Shown in pieces: positions 1-9,092 of a stretch of DNA of 64,000 bases. The first letter of the stretch is position 1. Each line of letters begins with the position of its first letter. The notes below the pieces were generated by a model, which had not been told where the DNA came from, did not search any database, and saw only the letters and a list, made by a program, of their open reading frames with translations. The DNA is from Pseudomonas khorasanensis (GTDB taxonomy: Bacteria > Pseudomonadota > Gammaproteobacteria > Pseudomonadales > Pseudomonadaceae). The translations under genes and the position numbers were made by a program. Location of the stretch: assembly GCF_014268505.2 (NCBI RefSeq), contig NZ_JABWQP020000012.1, positions 1 to 64,000 on the forward strand, in the 5' to 3' direction.

Positions 1-48
1 TAAATAAGTAACACCAAGCCCCACCCAAGCGCACACATCGTGACCAAC

Positions 49-63
49 GCACCACTTTGGTGC
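49..63. promoter_or_regulatory. Putative NtrC-binding site upstream of the dpp cluster
   Basis: A 15-bp perfect inverted repeat, GCACCA-CTT-TGGTGC, matches the arrangement of enteric NtrC sites (GCACCA-N3-TGGTGC). It lies about 220 bp before the first binding-protein gene and about 120 bp before a sigma54-like element, a normal enhancer distance. Nitrogen control of dipeptide uptake makes sense, but the call rests on motif resemblance only. Confidence 0.4.
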
Positions 64-183
64 CTTGAATGCACCGCAAAAACCACCCGCAAACGGTCAA
101 ATGCGTCAAAACTTACATCAATGCGACATTAAGGTACGTTCGTGCCACCGTTTAACGCCGCCGACCGCTCTGGATCTTGCATT

Positions 184-199
184 GGGTATGGGGCCTGCA
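184..199 (+). promoter_or_regulatory. Possible sigma54 (-24/-12) promoter of the dpp cluster
   Basis: The sequence GGGTATGGGGCCTGCA has GG and GC dinucleotides separated by 10 bp, as the RpoN consensus TGGCACG-N4-TTGC requires, though several flanking positions deviate. It sits about 75 bp before the ATG of the first gene. The call is weak alone and is supported mainly by the NtrC-like palindrome upstream. No good sigma70 promoter was recognised in positions 1-271. Confidence 0.3.
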
Positions 200-271
200 T
201 AAGTATCCGCAGGCACGACTCACGAGGTCGTACCTCACAACTAAAAAATGACAACAAATCATGAGGCCAAC

Positions 272-1897
272 ATGCTTAAACACGCGGTCATTCCGTTTCT
301 AGTCGGCGCAGGCTTGTTAGCCTCCGCACCTTTCGCCCACGCTGCGACTAACCTGGTGTTCTGCTCCGAAGGGAGCCCGGCTGGTTTTGATCCAGGCCAG
401 TACACCACCGGAACCGACTTCGACGCCTCAGCCGAAACCATGTTCAACCGCCTGACCCAGTTCGAGCGCGGCGGCACCGCCGTGATTCCTGGTCTGGCGA
501 CCAAGTGGGACATTTCCGACGATGGCCTGACCTACACCTTCCATCTGCGTGAAGGCGTCAAGTTCCACACCACCCCGTATTTCAAGCCGACTCGTGAGTT
601 CAACGCCGACGACGTGCTGTTTACTTTCAACCGCATGATCAACAAGGACGACCCGTTCCGTAAGGCATACCCGACCGAATTCCCGTACTTCACCGACATG
701 GGGATGGACACCAACATCACCAAGATCGATAAAGTCGACGACCACACCGTCAAGTTCACCTTGAAAGAAGTCGACGCCGCGTTCATCCAGAACATGGCCA
801 TGAGCTTCGCCTCGGTTCAGTCCGCCGAGTACGCTGCCCAGTTGCTCAAGGACGGCAAGGCTGCCGACATCAACCAGAAGCCGGTCGGCACTGGCCCGTT
901 CGTGTTCAAGAGCTACCAGAAAGACTCCAACATCCGTTACACCGGCAACAAGGATTACTGGAAGCCGGATGACGTGAAGATCGACAACCTGATCTTCGCC
1001 ATCACCACCGACCCGTCGGTGCGTATCCAGAAGCTGAAAAAGAACGAGTGCCAGGTCACCCTCTTCCCGCGTCCGGCCGACCTGAAGGCGCTGAAAGAAG
1101 ACAAAGCGCTGAAGATGCCTGACCAGGCCGGTTTCAACCTCGGCTACATCGCCTACAACGTGATGGACAAGGTCAAGGGCAGCAATGAGGCCAACCCGCT
1201 GGCTGACCTGCGCGTCCGTCAGGCGATGGACATGGCGGTAAACAAGCCGCAGATCATCGACTCGGTTTACCAGGGCGCGGGCCAACTGGCCGTCAACGCC
1301 ATGCCGCCGACCCAATGGTCCTATGACACCACGATCAAAGACACCCAATACGACCCTGAGAAAGCCAAACAGCTGCTCAAGGAAGCCGGCGTCAAGGAAG
1401 GTACCGAAATCGTCCTGTGGGCGATGCCGGTCCAGCGTCCGTACAACCCGAATGCCAAGCTGATGGCTGAGATGCTCCAGTCCGACTGGGCCAAGATCGG
1501 CTTGAAAGTGAAGATCACCAGCTACGAGTGGGGCGAGTACATCAAGCGCTCCAAAGGTGGCGAGAACCAGGCCATGATCATTGGCTGGAGCGGTGACAAT
1601 GGTGATCCGGATAACTGGCTCAACGTTCTGTTTGGCTGCGACTCGCTGAGCGGCAACAACTTCTCCAAGTGGTGCGACAAAAAGTTCGACGGCCTGGTGA
1701 AAGAAGCCAAGCGTACCACTGACCAGGGCAAGCGCACCGAGCTGTACAAACAGGCGCAACACGTCCTTAAAGATGCAGTTCCCATGACACCTATCGCTCA
1801 CTCGACGGTGTATCAACCCATGCGCGCCAACGTGCAGGATTTCAAAATCAGCCCATTTGGCCTGAATTCCTTCTACGGCGTCAGCGTCAGCAAGTAA
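272..1897 (+). CDS. dppA: ABC transporter substrate-binding protein, dipeptide type (family 5)
   Basis: This 541-residue periplasmic binding protein should deliver di/tripeptides to the DppBCDF permease encoded downstream. The ATG at 272 is preferred over the in-frame ATG at 248 because a GAGG motif precedes it and translation then begins directly with a signal peptide (basic MLKH, hydrophobic core, cleavage near AHA). The mature part begins with the typical NLVFCSEGSPAGFDP stretch and carries SBP_bac_5 landmarks: WDISDDGLTYTFHLR, the GTGPF motif and GWSGDNGDPDNW near the C-terminus. It is closely related to the next gene (shared AMPVQRPYNPNAKLMAEML segment), so the two probably arose by tandem duplication. 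Substrate is inferred from family and context; which peptides it prefers cannot be read from sequence. A hairpin follows the stop codon. Confidence 0.92.
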   Translation: MLKHAVIPFLVGAGLLASAPFAHAATNLVFCSEGSPAGFDPGQYTTGTDFDASAETMFNRLTQFERGGTAVIPGLATKWDISDDGLTYTFHLREGVKFHTTPYFKPTREFNADDVLFTFNRMINKDDPFRKAYPTEFPYFTDMGMDTNITKIDKVDDHTVKFTLKEVDAAFIQNMAMSFASVQSAEYAAQLLKDGKAADINQKPVGTGPFVFKSYQKDSNIRYTGNKDYWKPDDVKIDNLIFAITTDPSVRIQKLKKNECQVTLFPRPADLKALKEDKALKMPDQAGFNLGYIAYNVMDKVKGSNEANPLADLRVRQAMDMAVNKPQIIDSVYQGAGQLAVNAMPPTQWSYDTTIKDTQYDPEKAKQLLKEAGVKEGTEIVLWAMPVQRPYNPNAKLMAEMLQSDWAKIGLKVKITSYEWGEYIKRSKGGENQAMIIGWSGDNGDPDNWLNVLFGCDSLSGNNFSKWCDKKFDGLVKEAKRTTDQGKRTELYKQAQHVLKDAVPMTPIAHSTVYQPMRANVQDFKISPFGLNSFYGVSVSK

Positions 1898-1905
1898 GAC
1901 AGGGC

Positions 1906-1936
1906 AACGGCGGCGTCTAACGTCGCCGTTACTTTA
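1906..1936 (+). terminator. Hairpin after first binding-protein gene (attenuating terminator)
   Basis: AACGGCG pairs with CGCCGTT, with further pairing inside, followed by a short T-rich tail (ACTTTATCTTT). The tail is poor, so partial termination or 3'-end protection is more likely than a full stop. Positions 1937-2196 after it hold no gene. Confidence 0.5.
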
Positions 1937-2196
1937 TCTTTCGGGAAACTAGGAAAAGGCCTACACAAAAATCCGCTGCAGATGATTGCATCGGTAGAGG
2001 CGTGTCGACTTTTCCTACTGGTTTTCAGGCAATTACGTATTTACTGCCAGCAGCACGGTGCCTACCGTCGCGTACTGACCAGTGTCTGCGTGGGCCACCG
2101 GTTTTGCCGTACGTATTGGATTGAGCGCAAAGCGACCAAAACGTCTCAGGATTGAGACCGAGGCGCGTTGCACAACACTAAAAAAGAGGGAGCGTC

Positions 2197-3795
2197 ATGC
2201 GCCATACCTTGGTTTTTTCCGCACTGCTGGGCGCCGGCCTGTTGGCCGCCACGTCTGCAAGCTACGCCGCCAGCAATAGCCTGGTGTTTTGCTCCGAAGG
2301 CAGCCCGGCGGGTTTCGATACCGCGCAATACACAACGGCTACCGACAACGACGCCGCCGAGCCGCTGTACAACCGCTTGGTCGAGTTCGAAAAAGGCGAG
2401 ACCAATGTCGTACCCGGTCTGGCGACCAACTGGGATATTTCCGAGGATGGTCTGAAATACACCTTTCACCTGCGTGAAGGTGTGAAATTTCATACAACGC
2501 CGTACTTCAAACCAACCCGGGATTTCAACGCCGACGACGTGCTGTTCACGTTTAACCGCATGCTCGATCCGCAACAGCCGTTCCGTAAGGCGTATCCGAC
2601 AGAATTCCCGTATTTCAACGGGATGAGCCTGAACAAGAACATCGCCAAGGTCGAGAAGACCGGGCCGCTGACCGTGGAATTCACGCTTAACAGCGTTGAC
2701 GCCGCGTTCATCCAGAACATCGCCATGAGCTTCGCCGCGATTCTGTCCGCCGAATACGCCGACAAACTGCTGGCCGAAGGCAAGCCGAGCGACATCAACC
2801 AGAAACCGATCGGCACTGGGCCGTTCGTGTTCAAGAGCTACCAGAAAGACTCCAACATCCGCTACACCGGCAATCCGCAATACTGGGATCCGAGCCGGGT
2901 GAAGCTGAAGAACCTGATTTTTGCAATCAACACCGACGCGTCAGTGCGAGTGCAGAAGCTCAAGGCCAACGAGTGCCAGATCACTTTGCACCCACGCCCT
3001 GCTGATGTTGAAGCGTTGAAAACCGATCCGAAGCTGCAACTGATTTCCAAGCCAGGCTTCAACCTCGGCTACATCGCCTACAACGTGCGCCACAAGCCTT
3101 TCGATCAACTGGAAGTGCGTCAGGCGCTGGACATGGCGGTGAATAAACAGGGAATTCTCAACGCCGTTTATCAAGGCGCCGGTCAACTGGCCGTCAACGC
3201 CATGCCGCCGACACAGTGGTCCTACGACGACACCATCAAGGACGCCGCTTACAACCCGGAAAAAGCCAAAGAGCTGCTAAAGGCTGCCGGGGTGAAAGAA
3301 GGCACCGAGATCACTTTGTGGGCGATGCCGGTGCAGCGTCCGTACAACCCGAACGCCAAACTGATGGCCGAAATGCTCCAGTCCGACTGGGCGAAGATCG
3401 GCCTTAAAGTGAAGATCGTCAGCTACGAATGGGGCGAGTACATCAAGCGCACCAAGAACGGCGAGCACGACGTCAGCCTGATCGGCTGGACCGGCGACAA
3501 TGGGGACCCGGACAACTGGCTGGGCACGCTGTACAGCTGCGACGCCATCGGCGGCAACAACTATTCCATGTGGTGCGATCCGGCGTACGACAAGCTGATC
3601 AAGCAGGCCAAGGTCGTCACTGACCGCGACCAGCGCACCGTGCTTTATAAACAGGCCCAGCAATTGCTTAAACAGCAAGTGCCGATCACGCCTGTCGCCC
3701 ACTCGACGGTCAACCAGCCGTTAAGCACCAAGGTCGAAGGGTTCAAAGTCAGCCCGTTCGGCCGCAACGTGTTCTCGGGTGTCAGTATCGATTAA
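2197..3795 (+). CDS. dppA: ABC transporter substrate-binding protein, dipeptide type (second paralogue)
   Basis: This 532-residue family-5 periplasmic binding protein is a close paralogue of the gene just upstream. The start is supported by a GAGGGAG motif 5-10 bases before the ATG and by an immediate signal peptide (MRHTLVFSALLGAGLLAATSASYA). It shares nearly every block with its neighbour: the SEGSPAGFD N-terminus, IGTGPFVFKSYQKDSNIRY, NAMPPTQWSYDDTIKDA and GWTGDNGDPDNWLG. It lacks a short insertion that the first paralogue has near residue 310 (around VKGSNEANP). The roughly 300-bp gap before it has no gene and may hold its own promoter. In Pseudomonas several such proteins share one DppBCDF permease, each widening the range of peptides; that role is inferred here. 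Confidence 0.92.
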   Translation: MRHTLVFSALLGAGLLAATSASYAASNSLVFCSEGSPAGFDTAQYTTATDNDAAEPLYNRLVEFEKGETNVVPGLATNWDISEDGLKYTFHLREGVKFHTTPYFKPTRDFNADDVLFTFNRMLDPQQPFRKAYPTEFPYFNGMSLNKNIAKVEKTGPLTVEFTLNSVDAAFIQNIAMSFAAILSAEYADKLLAEGKPSDINQKPIGTGPFVFKSYQKDSNIRYTGNPQYWDPSRVKLKNLIFAINTDASVRVQKLKANECQITLHPRPADVEALKTDPKLQLISKPGFNLGYIAYNVRHKPFDQLEVRQALDMAVNKQGILNAVYQGAGQLAVNAMPPTQWSYDDTIKDAAYNPEKAKELLKAAGVKEGTEITLWAMPVQRPYNPNAKLMAEMLQSDWAKIGLKVKIVSYEWGEYIKRTKNGEHDVSLIGWTGDNGDPDNWLGTLYSCDAIGGNNYSMWCDPAYDKLIKQAKVVTDRDQRTVLYKQAQQLLKQQVPITPVAHSTVNQPLSTKVEGFKVSPFGRNVFSGVSID

Positions 3796-3817
3796 ACCAA
3801 CCGATTAGCCGCAACGC

Positions 3818-3842
3818 TGAGGGGAGCCGTCTACTCCCCTCA
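3818..3842 (+). other. Strong intercistronic hairpin without a T-tract
   Basis: A 9-bp perfect stem (TGAGGGGAG / CTCCCCTCA) with a 7-base loop lies 22 bases after the second binding-protein gene. No T-run follows, so it is better read as an mRNA-stabilising or processing hairpin than a terminator. The rest of 3843-3972 is gene-free leader of the porin. Confidence 0.5.
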
Positions 3843-3972
3843 CGCAAGCGCTTTGCCGAAATTCGTCAATCCCGGATTTTGCAAACGTTTGCGATGTGTG
3901 AACGAGTTCTAAACCAAATAACCGGCCCACCCAAAAAAGCCGGCATAAAAAGAAAGTAAAGGAGCTTCACCC

Positions 3973-5388
3973 ATGAAACTGAGCAGCACCGCGATACTGG
4001 CCCTGGCCATCAGCAGCATCACCGCCACGGCTTATGCGGAAACCCAAAGCCAGGCGTTTACCCCGGTGACCGTCAACGAAAAGAGCGCCCAGGCCGAAGC
4101 CACCGGTTTCCTCGAAGGGCAATCGATCAGCGGTTCGACCCGTAACTGGTACGCCAACGAACAACTCAAGCGTGGCGGCAAGTTCGCTTACCGCAAGGAC
4201 GGCCAGTCCAACGAGACCGACCGTCGCATCAACTGGGTGCAAGGCACGATCATCAAGTACAACTCGGGCTTTACCGAAGGGACTGTCGGCTTCAGCACCG
4301 AAGTTGCGGCTTACAACGCAATCGCGCTGGAGCGTGACCGCGAGAACCTCGCCGCCAACAACGGCGGCGCTCCGGGCACTCGTCCAGGCGCCGGCAACAA
4401 CCGTACCCTGACCCGTGAAGGCGGTGACGCGGTAGGCCAGTGGAGCAAGCTGGGCCTGGCCAACGTCAAGGCGCGCGTTTCCAACACCACGCTGACCGCC
4501 GGCCGCATGAACTTCAGCAGCCCGCAAGTCGATGTGATCGGTAACCGTCCGCTGCCATCGAGCTTCGAAGGTATCGCGATCCACAGCGAAGAGCTGAACA
4601 ACCTGGCGTTCGATGTGGCCACTTTCGATCGCGTTTCCCCGCGTACCGAAGAAAGCCTGAGCAAATTCCGCTCCGAGTACGGCGACATCAACGCCGAAGC
4701 CGATCACGTCAACACTGCAGGTATTTCGTACCAGCCGTTCGCCAGCCTGACCACCAGCCTGTGGGGCACCCAGGCCGAAGACCTGTGGAACCAGTACTAC
4801 TTCGGCGCTACTCACGTTCTGGGGGACAGCTCGGTGCTGAGCCTGACCACCGGCCTGAACTACTACAAGACCGTCGACGAAGGCAAAAAACTGCTGGGCG
4901 ACATCGACAACGACACCTACTCGCTGTCGTTTGGCCTGACGCATCAGGCTCACACCGTGACCTTCTCCTACCAGGAAGTGAACGGTAACGAGTACTTCGA
5001 CTACCTGCACGAAACCAACGGCATCTACCTGGCCAACTCCCTGCTCTCGGACTTCAACGGCCCGAACGAGAAATCCTTCCAGGTTTCCTACGGCATCAAC
5101 ATGGCCGAGTACGGCGTGCCAGGCCTGAAATTCAACATCTACCAGGCACGCGGCTGGGGCATCGACGGCACTCACTACAAGGGTGGCGGCTACGACGGCG
5201 TGCAGGCGATGGACGGCGAGCACCATTATGAATACGGCGTCGGTGCAACCTACGCGGTACAGAGCGGCCCACTCAAAGCTTCCACGATTCGTGGTACCTA
5301 CACCGCTCACCGTGCCAGCGAAAACCAGGCTGATGGCAGCATCAACGAGTTCCGTCTCGTGACCACCATCCCGTTCAACATTCTGTAA
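3973..5388 (+). CDS. opdP: OprD-family outer-membrane porin (OpdP-like)
   Basis: This 471-residue protein begins with a clear signal peptide (cleavage near TAYA/E) and has OprD-family hallmarks: an early FLEGQSISGSTRNWY block, the KLGLANVKARVSNTTLTAGRM segment, regular aromatic-flanked beta strands and a C-terminal strand ending in a short hydrophobic tail (PFNIL). OprD-family channels pass basic amino acids, peptides and carbapenems across the outer membrane. Its position between dipeptide-binding proteins, with dppBCDF downstream, points to the OpdP subgroup reported to take glycine-glutamate dipeptide in P. aeruginosa. The start has AAAGGAG upstream. A strong terminator follows. The OprD family call is firm; the OpdP subgroup is inferred from context. 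Confidence 0.88.
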   Translation: MKLSSTAILALAISSITATAYAETQSQAFTPVTVNEKSAQAEATGFLEGQSISGSTRNWYANEQLKRGGKFAYRKDGQSNETDRRINWVQGTIIKYNSGFTEGTVGFSTEVAAYNAIALERDRENLAANNGGAPGTRPGAGNNRTLTREGGDAVGQWSKLGLANVKARVSNTTLTAGRMNFSSPQVDVIGNRPLPSSFEGIAIHSEELNNLAFDVATFDRVSPRTEESLSKFRSEYGDINAEADHVNTAGISYQPFASLTTSLWGTQAEDLWNQYYFGATHVLGDSSVLSLTTGLNYYKTVDEGKKLLGDIDNDTYSLSFGLTHQAHTVTFSYQEVNGNEYFDYLHETNGIYLANSLLSDFNGPNEKSFQVSYGINMAEYGVPGLKFNIYQARGWGIDGTHYKGGGYDGVQAMDGEHHYEYGVGATYAVQSGPLKASTIRGTYTAHRASENQADGSINEFRLVTTIPFNIL

Positions 5389-5395
5389 AAACGCC

Positions 5396-5439
5396 AACCG
5401 ACGGCTGACTCATGATGAGTCGGCCGTTCGGTTTTTTGT
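5396..5439 (+). terminator. Rho-independent terminator after the porin gene
   Basis: AACCGACGGC-type arm pairs with GCCGTTCGGTT around a central GACTCATGATGAGTC palindrome, followed by TTTTTT. This is the clearest terminator within the dpp region and suggests that the porin transcript mostly ends here, with partial read-through or a separate start for the next gene. Confidence 0.8.
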
Positions 5440-5465
5440 CTTCAACCGATTGCAGAGGGTTATCG

Positions 5466-7061
5466 ATGAAAATGCTTCCCCTACGTGCGGCCATTGCGGC
5501 TGCGTTGTTGAGCGTCGCTGTCGGCGTCTCGGCCAAACCCTTGGTGGTCTGCACCGAAGCCAGCCCGGAAGGCTTCGATATGGTCCAGTACACAACTGCA
5601 GTCACGGCGGACGCTGTGGCCGAAACCATCTTCAACCGGCTCGCCGATTTCAAGCCCGGCACCACCGAAGTGATCCCGGCGCTCGCCGAGTCCTGGGACA
5701 TCAGTGAAGACGGCCTGACCTACACGTTCCACCTGCGCAAAGGCGTCAAGTTCCACACTACCGAATATTTCAAGCCGACCCGCGACATGAACGCCGACGA
5801 TGTGGTCTGGAGCTTCCAGCGTCAGCTGGACCCGAATCATCCGTGGCACAAATTGTCGAGTGTGGGCTTCCCGTACTTTGAAAGCATGGGCTTCAAAGAG
5901 CTGCTCAAAAACGTAGAAAAAGTCGACGACAATACCGTCAAGTTCACCCTGACCCGCCGCGAAGCGCCGTTCCTGGCCGACATCGCGATGGCGTTCTCCT
6001 CGATCTACCCGGCCGAATACGCCGACCAGTTGCTCAAGGCCAACAAGACTGGCGACCTGAACAACAAGCCGATCGGCACCGGCCCGTTCATCTTCCAGCG
6101 CTACGCCAAGGATGCGCAGGTGCGCTTCAAGGCCAACCCGGACTATTTCCGTGGCAAGCCACCGGCCGATGCACTGATTCTGGCGATTGCCACCGACAAC
6201 AACGTGCGCTTGCAGAAGCTCAAGGCCAACGAATGCCAGATCGCTCTGTATCCGAAGCCGGATGACATCCCGAGCATCAAGAAAGACAGCAACCTCAAGG
6301 TCGACGAACTGGACGCGATGACCGTTTCCTACATCGCCATGAACACCCAGCACAAGTACATGAGCGACGTGCGTGTGCGTAAAGCCATCGACATCGCCTT
6401 CGACAAGGAAGCCTATGTCAACGCGCTGTTCGGCAAAGGCAACGCTTCGGTGGCGGTCAACCCGTACCCGCCGACGCTGCTCGGCTACAACCACGACCTG
6501 AAGAACCCTCCACGCGACCTGGATGCAGCACGCAAGCTGCTCAAGGAAGCCGGGGTTCCGGAAGGCACCGTGTTTACCCTGTTTACCCGTAACGGCGGCG
6601 GTCCGACCAACCCGAACCCGATGCTCGGCGCGCAAATGATGCAGGCTGACCTGGCGAAAGTCGGGATCAAGATCGACATCCGTGTGATGGAATGGGGCGA
6701 GATGCTCAAACGCGCCAAGGCCGGCGAGCACGACATGGTCTCGGCCGGATGGGCGGGCGACAACGGCGACCCGGATAACTTCCTGACGCCTATGCTCAGT
6801 TGCGAAGCGGCCAAGAACGGCGAAAACTACGCGCGCTGGTGCAACGAGAAATTCCAGGCGCTGCTGGATCAAGCGCGGGCTACCGTAGATCCGGCCGAAC
6901 GCGCGAAGCTCTACGAACAGGCTCAAGTACTGTTTAATCAGGACCAGCCATGGATCAGCATGGCTCATACCAGAATGTTTACCGCAATGCGCAAGAACGT
7001 AGAGGGCTACCACATCAGCCCTCTCACCACTAATAACTTCGCCACCACCCAGGTGAAGTAG
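5466..7061 (+). CDS. dppA: ABC transporter substrate-binding protein, dipeptide type (third, divergent)
   Basis: A 531-residue family-5 periplasmic binding protein. The ATG at 5466 is chosen over the in-frame ATG at 5412, which lies inside the preceding terminator; 5466 has GAGGG upstream and starts a good signal peptide (MKMLPLRAAIAAALLSVAVGVSA). It shares the fold landmarks of the other two (CTEASPEGFD, WDISEDGLTYTFHLR, GTGPF, GWAGDNGDPDNF) but is clearly more divergent, for example lacking the NAMPPTQWSYD block. It directly precedes dppB and is therefore the likeliest cognate partner of the permease, in the place of P. aeruginosa DppA4. A hairpin without T-tract lies between it and dppB. 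Confidence 0.92.
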   Translation: MKMLPLRAAIAAALLSVAVGVSAKPLVVCTEASPEGFDMVQYTTAVTADAVAETIFNRLADFKPGTTEVIPALAESWDISEDGLTYTFHLRKGVKFHTTEYFKPTRDMNADDVVWSFQRQLDPNHPWHKLSSVGFPYFESMGFKELLKNVEKVDDNTVKFTLTRREAPFLADIAMAFSSIYPAEYADQLLKANKTGDLNNKPIGTGPFIFQRYAKDAQVRFKANPDYFRGKPPADALILAIATDNNVRLQKLKANECQIALYPKPDDIPSIKKDSNLKVDELDAMTVSYIAMNTQHKYMSDVRVRKAIDIAFDKEAYVNALFGKGNASVAVNPYPPTLLGYNHDLKNPPRDLDAARKLLKEAGVPEGTVFTLFTRNGGGPTNPNPMLGAQMMQADLAKVGIKIDIRVMEWGEMLKRAKAGEHDMVSAGWAGDNGDPDNFLTPMLSCEAAKNGENYARWCNEKFQALLDQARATVDPAERAKLYEQAQVLFNQDQPWISMAHTRMFTAMRKNVEGYHISPLTTNNFATTQVK

Positions 7062-7072
7062 ATAAGAAACGC

Positions 7073-7099
7073 CCGGCGTCCCTGATCAGGGGACGCCGG
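7073..7099 (+). other. Intercistronic hairpin between binding protein and dppB
   Basis: CCGGCGTCC pairs with GGACGCCGG around CTGATCAGG. There is no T-tract. The likely effect is protection of the abundant binding-protein mRNA from 3' decay, giving more binding protein than membrane subunits; this is inferred. Confidence 0.5.
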
Positions 7100-7133
7100 A
7101 CACGCCTAACCGGCTGATGAGGTACCACACAAG

Positions 7134-8144
7134 ATGTTTAGTTTTATTGCCCGCCGACTGGGGTTGTTGATCCCCACGTTTTTCGGCATCACCTTGCTGA
7201 CTTTCGCGTTGATTCGCATGATTCCGGGCGACCCCGTGGAAGTGATGATGGGCGAACGTCGGGTCGACCCCGAAATGCACGCTCAGGCAATGGAACGCCT
7301 GGGGCTGAACAAGCCGCTGTATGCCCAATATCTGGACTACATCGGCAAACTGGCCCAGGGCGATCTCGGTGAGTCACTGCGTACCCGTGAAAGCGTGTGG
7401 ACCGAGTTCACCTCTCTTTTCCCGGCGACCCTGGAACTGTCCATGGCCGCCCTGCTGTTCGCCGGCATTCTGGGCCTTCTGGCCGGGGTGATCGCGGCAC
7501 TCAAACGAGGGTCGCTGTTCGACCACGGGGTGATGGGCATCTCGCTCGCGGGGTATTCGATGCCGATCTTCTGGTGGGGCCTGATCCTCATCATGTTCTT
7601 CTCGGTGAGCCTGGGCTGGACACCGGTTTCCGGACGGATCGACCTGCTGTATGACATCGAGCCGCGCACCGGCTTCATGCTGATTGACACGCTGCTGGCC
7701 GATGACGTCGGCGCGTTCTTCGATGCCCTGCATCACCTGATTCTGCCGGCCATCGTGCTCGGCACCATTCCGCTGGCGGTGATCGCACGGATGACCCGTT
7801 CCTCGATGCTCGAAGTGCTGCGCGAGGACTACATCCGCACCGCCAGGGCCAAAGGCCTGTCGCCGTCGCGCGTGGTATTCGTTCACGGCCTGCGTAACGC
7901 GCTGATTCCGGTTCTGACCGTGGTCGGCCTGCAAGTCGGCACCCTGCTGGCCGGTGCGGTTTTGACCGAAACCATCTTCTCCTGGCCCGGCATCGGTAAA
8001 TGGCTGATCGAAGCCATCGGCGCCCGGGACTACCCGGTTGTGCAAAACGGCATCCTGTTAATCGCCTGCCTGGTGATTCTGGTCAACTTCGTGGTGGACA
8101 TCCTCTACGGCTTTGCCAACCCACGCATCCGTCATCAGCGCTGA
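7134..8144 (+). CDS. dppB: Dipeptide ABC transporter permease DppB
   Basis: A 336-residue inner-membrane permease of the DppB/OppB family. The N-terminus MFSFIARRLGLLIPTFFGITLLTFALIRMIPGDPV is the first transmembrane helix followed by the family's periplasmic GDP motif. Several hydrophobic segments follow, and the cytoplasmic EAA loop (residues about 236-262, EDYIRTARAKGLS...HGLRNALIP) is where DppD/DppF dock. The length is typical. It is followed after 11 bases by dppC; the four core genes dppBCDF form one unit with tight spacing. Confidence 0.96.
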   Translation: MFSFIARRLGLLIPTFFGITLLTFALIRMIPGDPVEVMMGERRVDPEMHAQAMERLGLNKPLYAQYLDYIGKLAQGDLGESLRTRESVWTEFTSLFPATLELSMAALLFAGILGLLAGVIAALKRGSLFDHGVMGISLAGYSMPIFWWGLILIMFFSVSLGWTPVSGRIDLLYDIEPRTGFMLIDTLLADDVGAFFDALHHLILPAIVLGTIPLAVIARMTRSSMLEVLREDYIRTARAKGLSPSRVVFVHGLRNALIPVLTVVGLQVGTLLAGAVLTETIFSWPGIGKWLIEAIGARDYPVVQNGILLIACLVILVNFVVDILYGFANPRIRHQR

Positions 8145-8155
8145 GGTCAATACCC

Positions 8156-9082
8156 ATGAGCACTCCAACATCCTCAGTAGTCGCCGCCACGTCCGCCGTG
8201 GACCAAAGCCTGCTGTACCCGTCGCCGTACAAAGAATTCTGGCAAGCGTTCTCGAAAAACAAGGGCGCCGTTGCCGGCCTGCTGTTCATGCTGCTGATCA
8301 TCTTCTGCGCGATTTTCGCGCCGTGGGTCGCGCCGCATGACCCGAGCGAGCAATACCGAGACTTCCTGCTGACGCCGCCGGCGTGGCTGGAAGGCGGGCA
8401 GATTCAATTCCTGCTCGGCACCGATGAACTGGGTCGCGACCTGCTGTCGCGTCTGATCCAGGGTTCGCGCCTGTCGCTGCTGATCGGCTTGTCGTCGGTG
8501 GTGATGTCGCTGATTCCGGGGATCCTGCTGGGTCTGTTCGCCGGTTTCTTCCCGAAGATGATCGGCCCGACCATCATGCGTCTGATGGACATCATGCTAG
8601 CCCTGCCGTCCTTGCTGCTGGCTGTGGCGATTGTCGCCATCCTCGGCCCTGGCCTGATCAACACCGTGATCGCGATTGCTGTGGTTTCGCTGCCGTCCTA
8701 CGTGCGTCTGACCCGTGCAGCCGTCATGGGCGAACTGAACCGCGACTACGTCACTGCCGCGCGTCTGGCCGGTGCCGGTCTGCCGCGCCTGATGTTCATC
8801 ACCGTGCTGCCCAACTGCATGGCGCCGCTGATCGTTCAAGCGACCTTGAGCTTCTCTTCGGCGATCCTCGATGCCGCTGCACTGGGCTTCCTCGGCCTTG
8901 GCGTACAACCGCCGACTCCTGAGTGGGGCACCATGCTGGCCTCGGCCCGCGACTACATCGAACGCGCCTGGTGGGTAGTCAGTCTGCCTGGTTTGACCAT
9001 TTTGCTCAGCGTGCTGGCAATCAACTTGATGGGCGACGGCCTGCGCGATGCGCTGGACCCGAAACTCAAGAACGCCGCCTGA
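8156..9082 (+). CDS. dppC: Dipeptide ABC transporter permease DppC
   Basis: A 308-residue inner-membrane permease, partner of DppB. The ATG at 8156 (GAGG 8-11 bases upstream) gives MSTPTSSVV and a short cytoplasmic N-terminal tail before the first membrane helix (NKGAVAGLLFMLLIIFCAIFA). It has the OppC-type LLGTDELGRDLLSRLI motif and the EAA loop (RDYVTAARLAGAG...LPNCMAPLIV). The frame is open farther upstream but that stretch overlaps dppB and has no translation signal. dppD begins 10 bases downstream. Confidence 0.96.
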   Translation: MSTPTSSVVAATSAVDQSLLYPSPYKEFWQAFSKNKGAVAGLLFMLLIIFCAIFAPWVAPHDPSEQYRDFLLTPPAWLEGGQIQFLLGTDELGRDLLSRLIQGSRLSLLIGLSSVVMSLIPGILLGLFAGFFPKMIGPTIMRLMDIMLALPSLLLAVAIVAILGPGLINTVIAIAVVSLPSYVRLTRAAVMGELNRDYVTAARLAGAGLPRLMFITVLPNCMAPLIVQATLSFSSAILDAAALGFLGLGVQPPTPEWGTMLASARDYIERAWWVVSLPGLTILLSVLAINLMGDGLRDALDPKLKNAA

Positions 9083-9092
9083 GGAGATTCAA

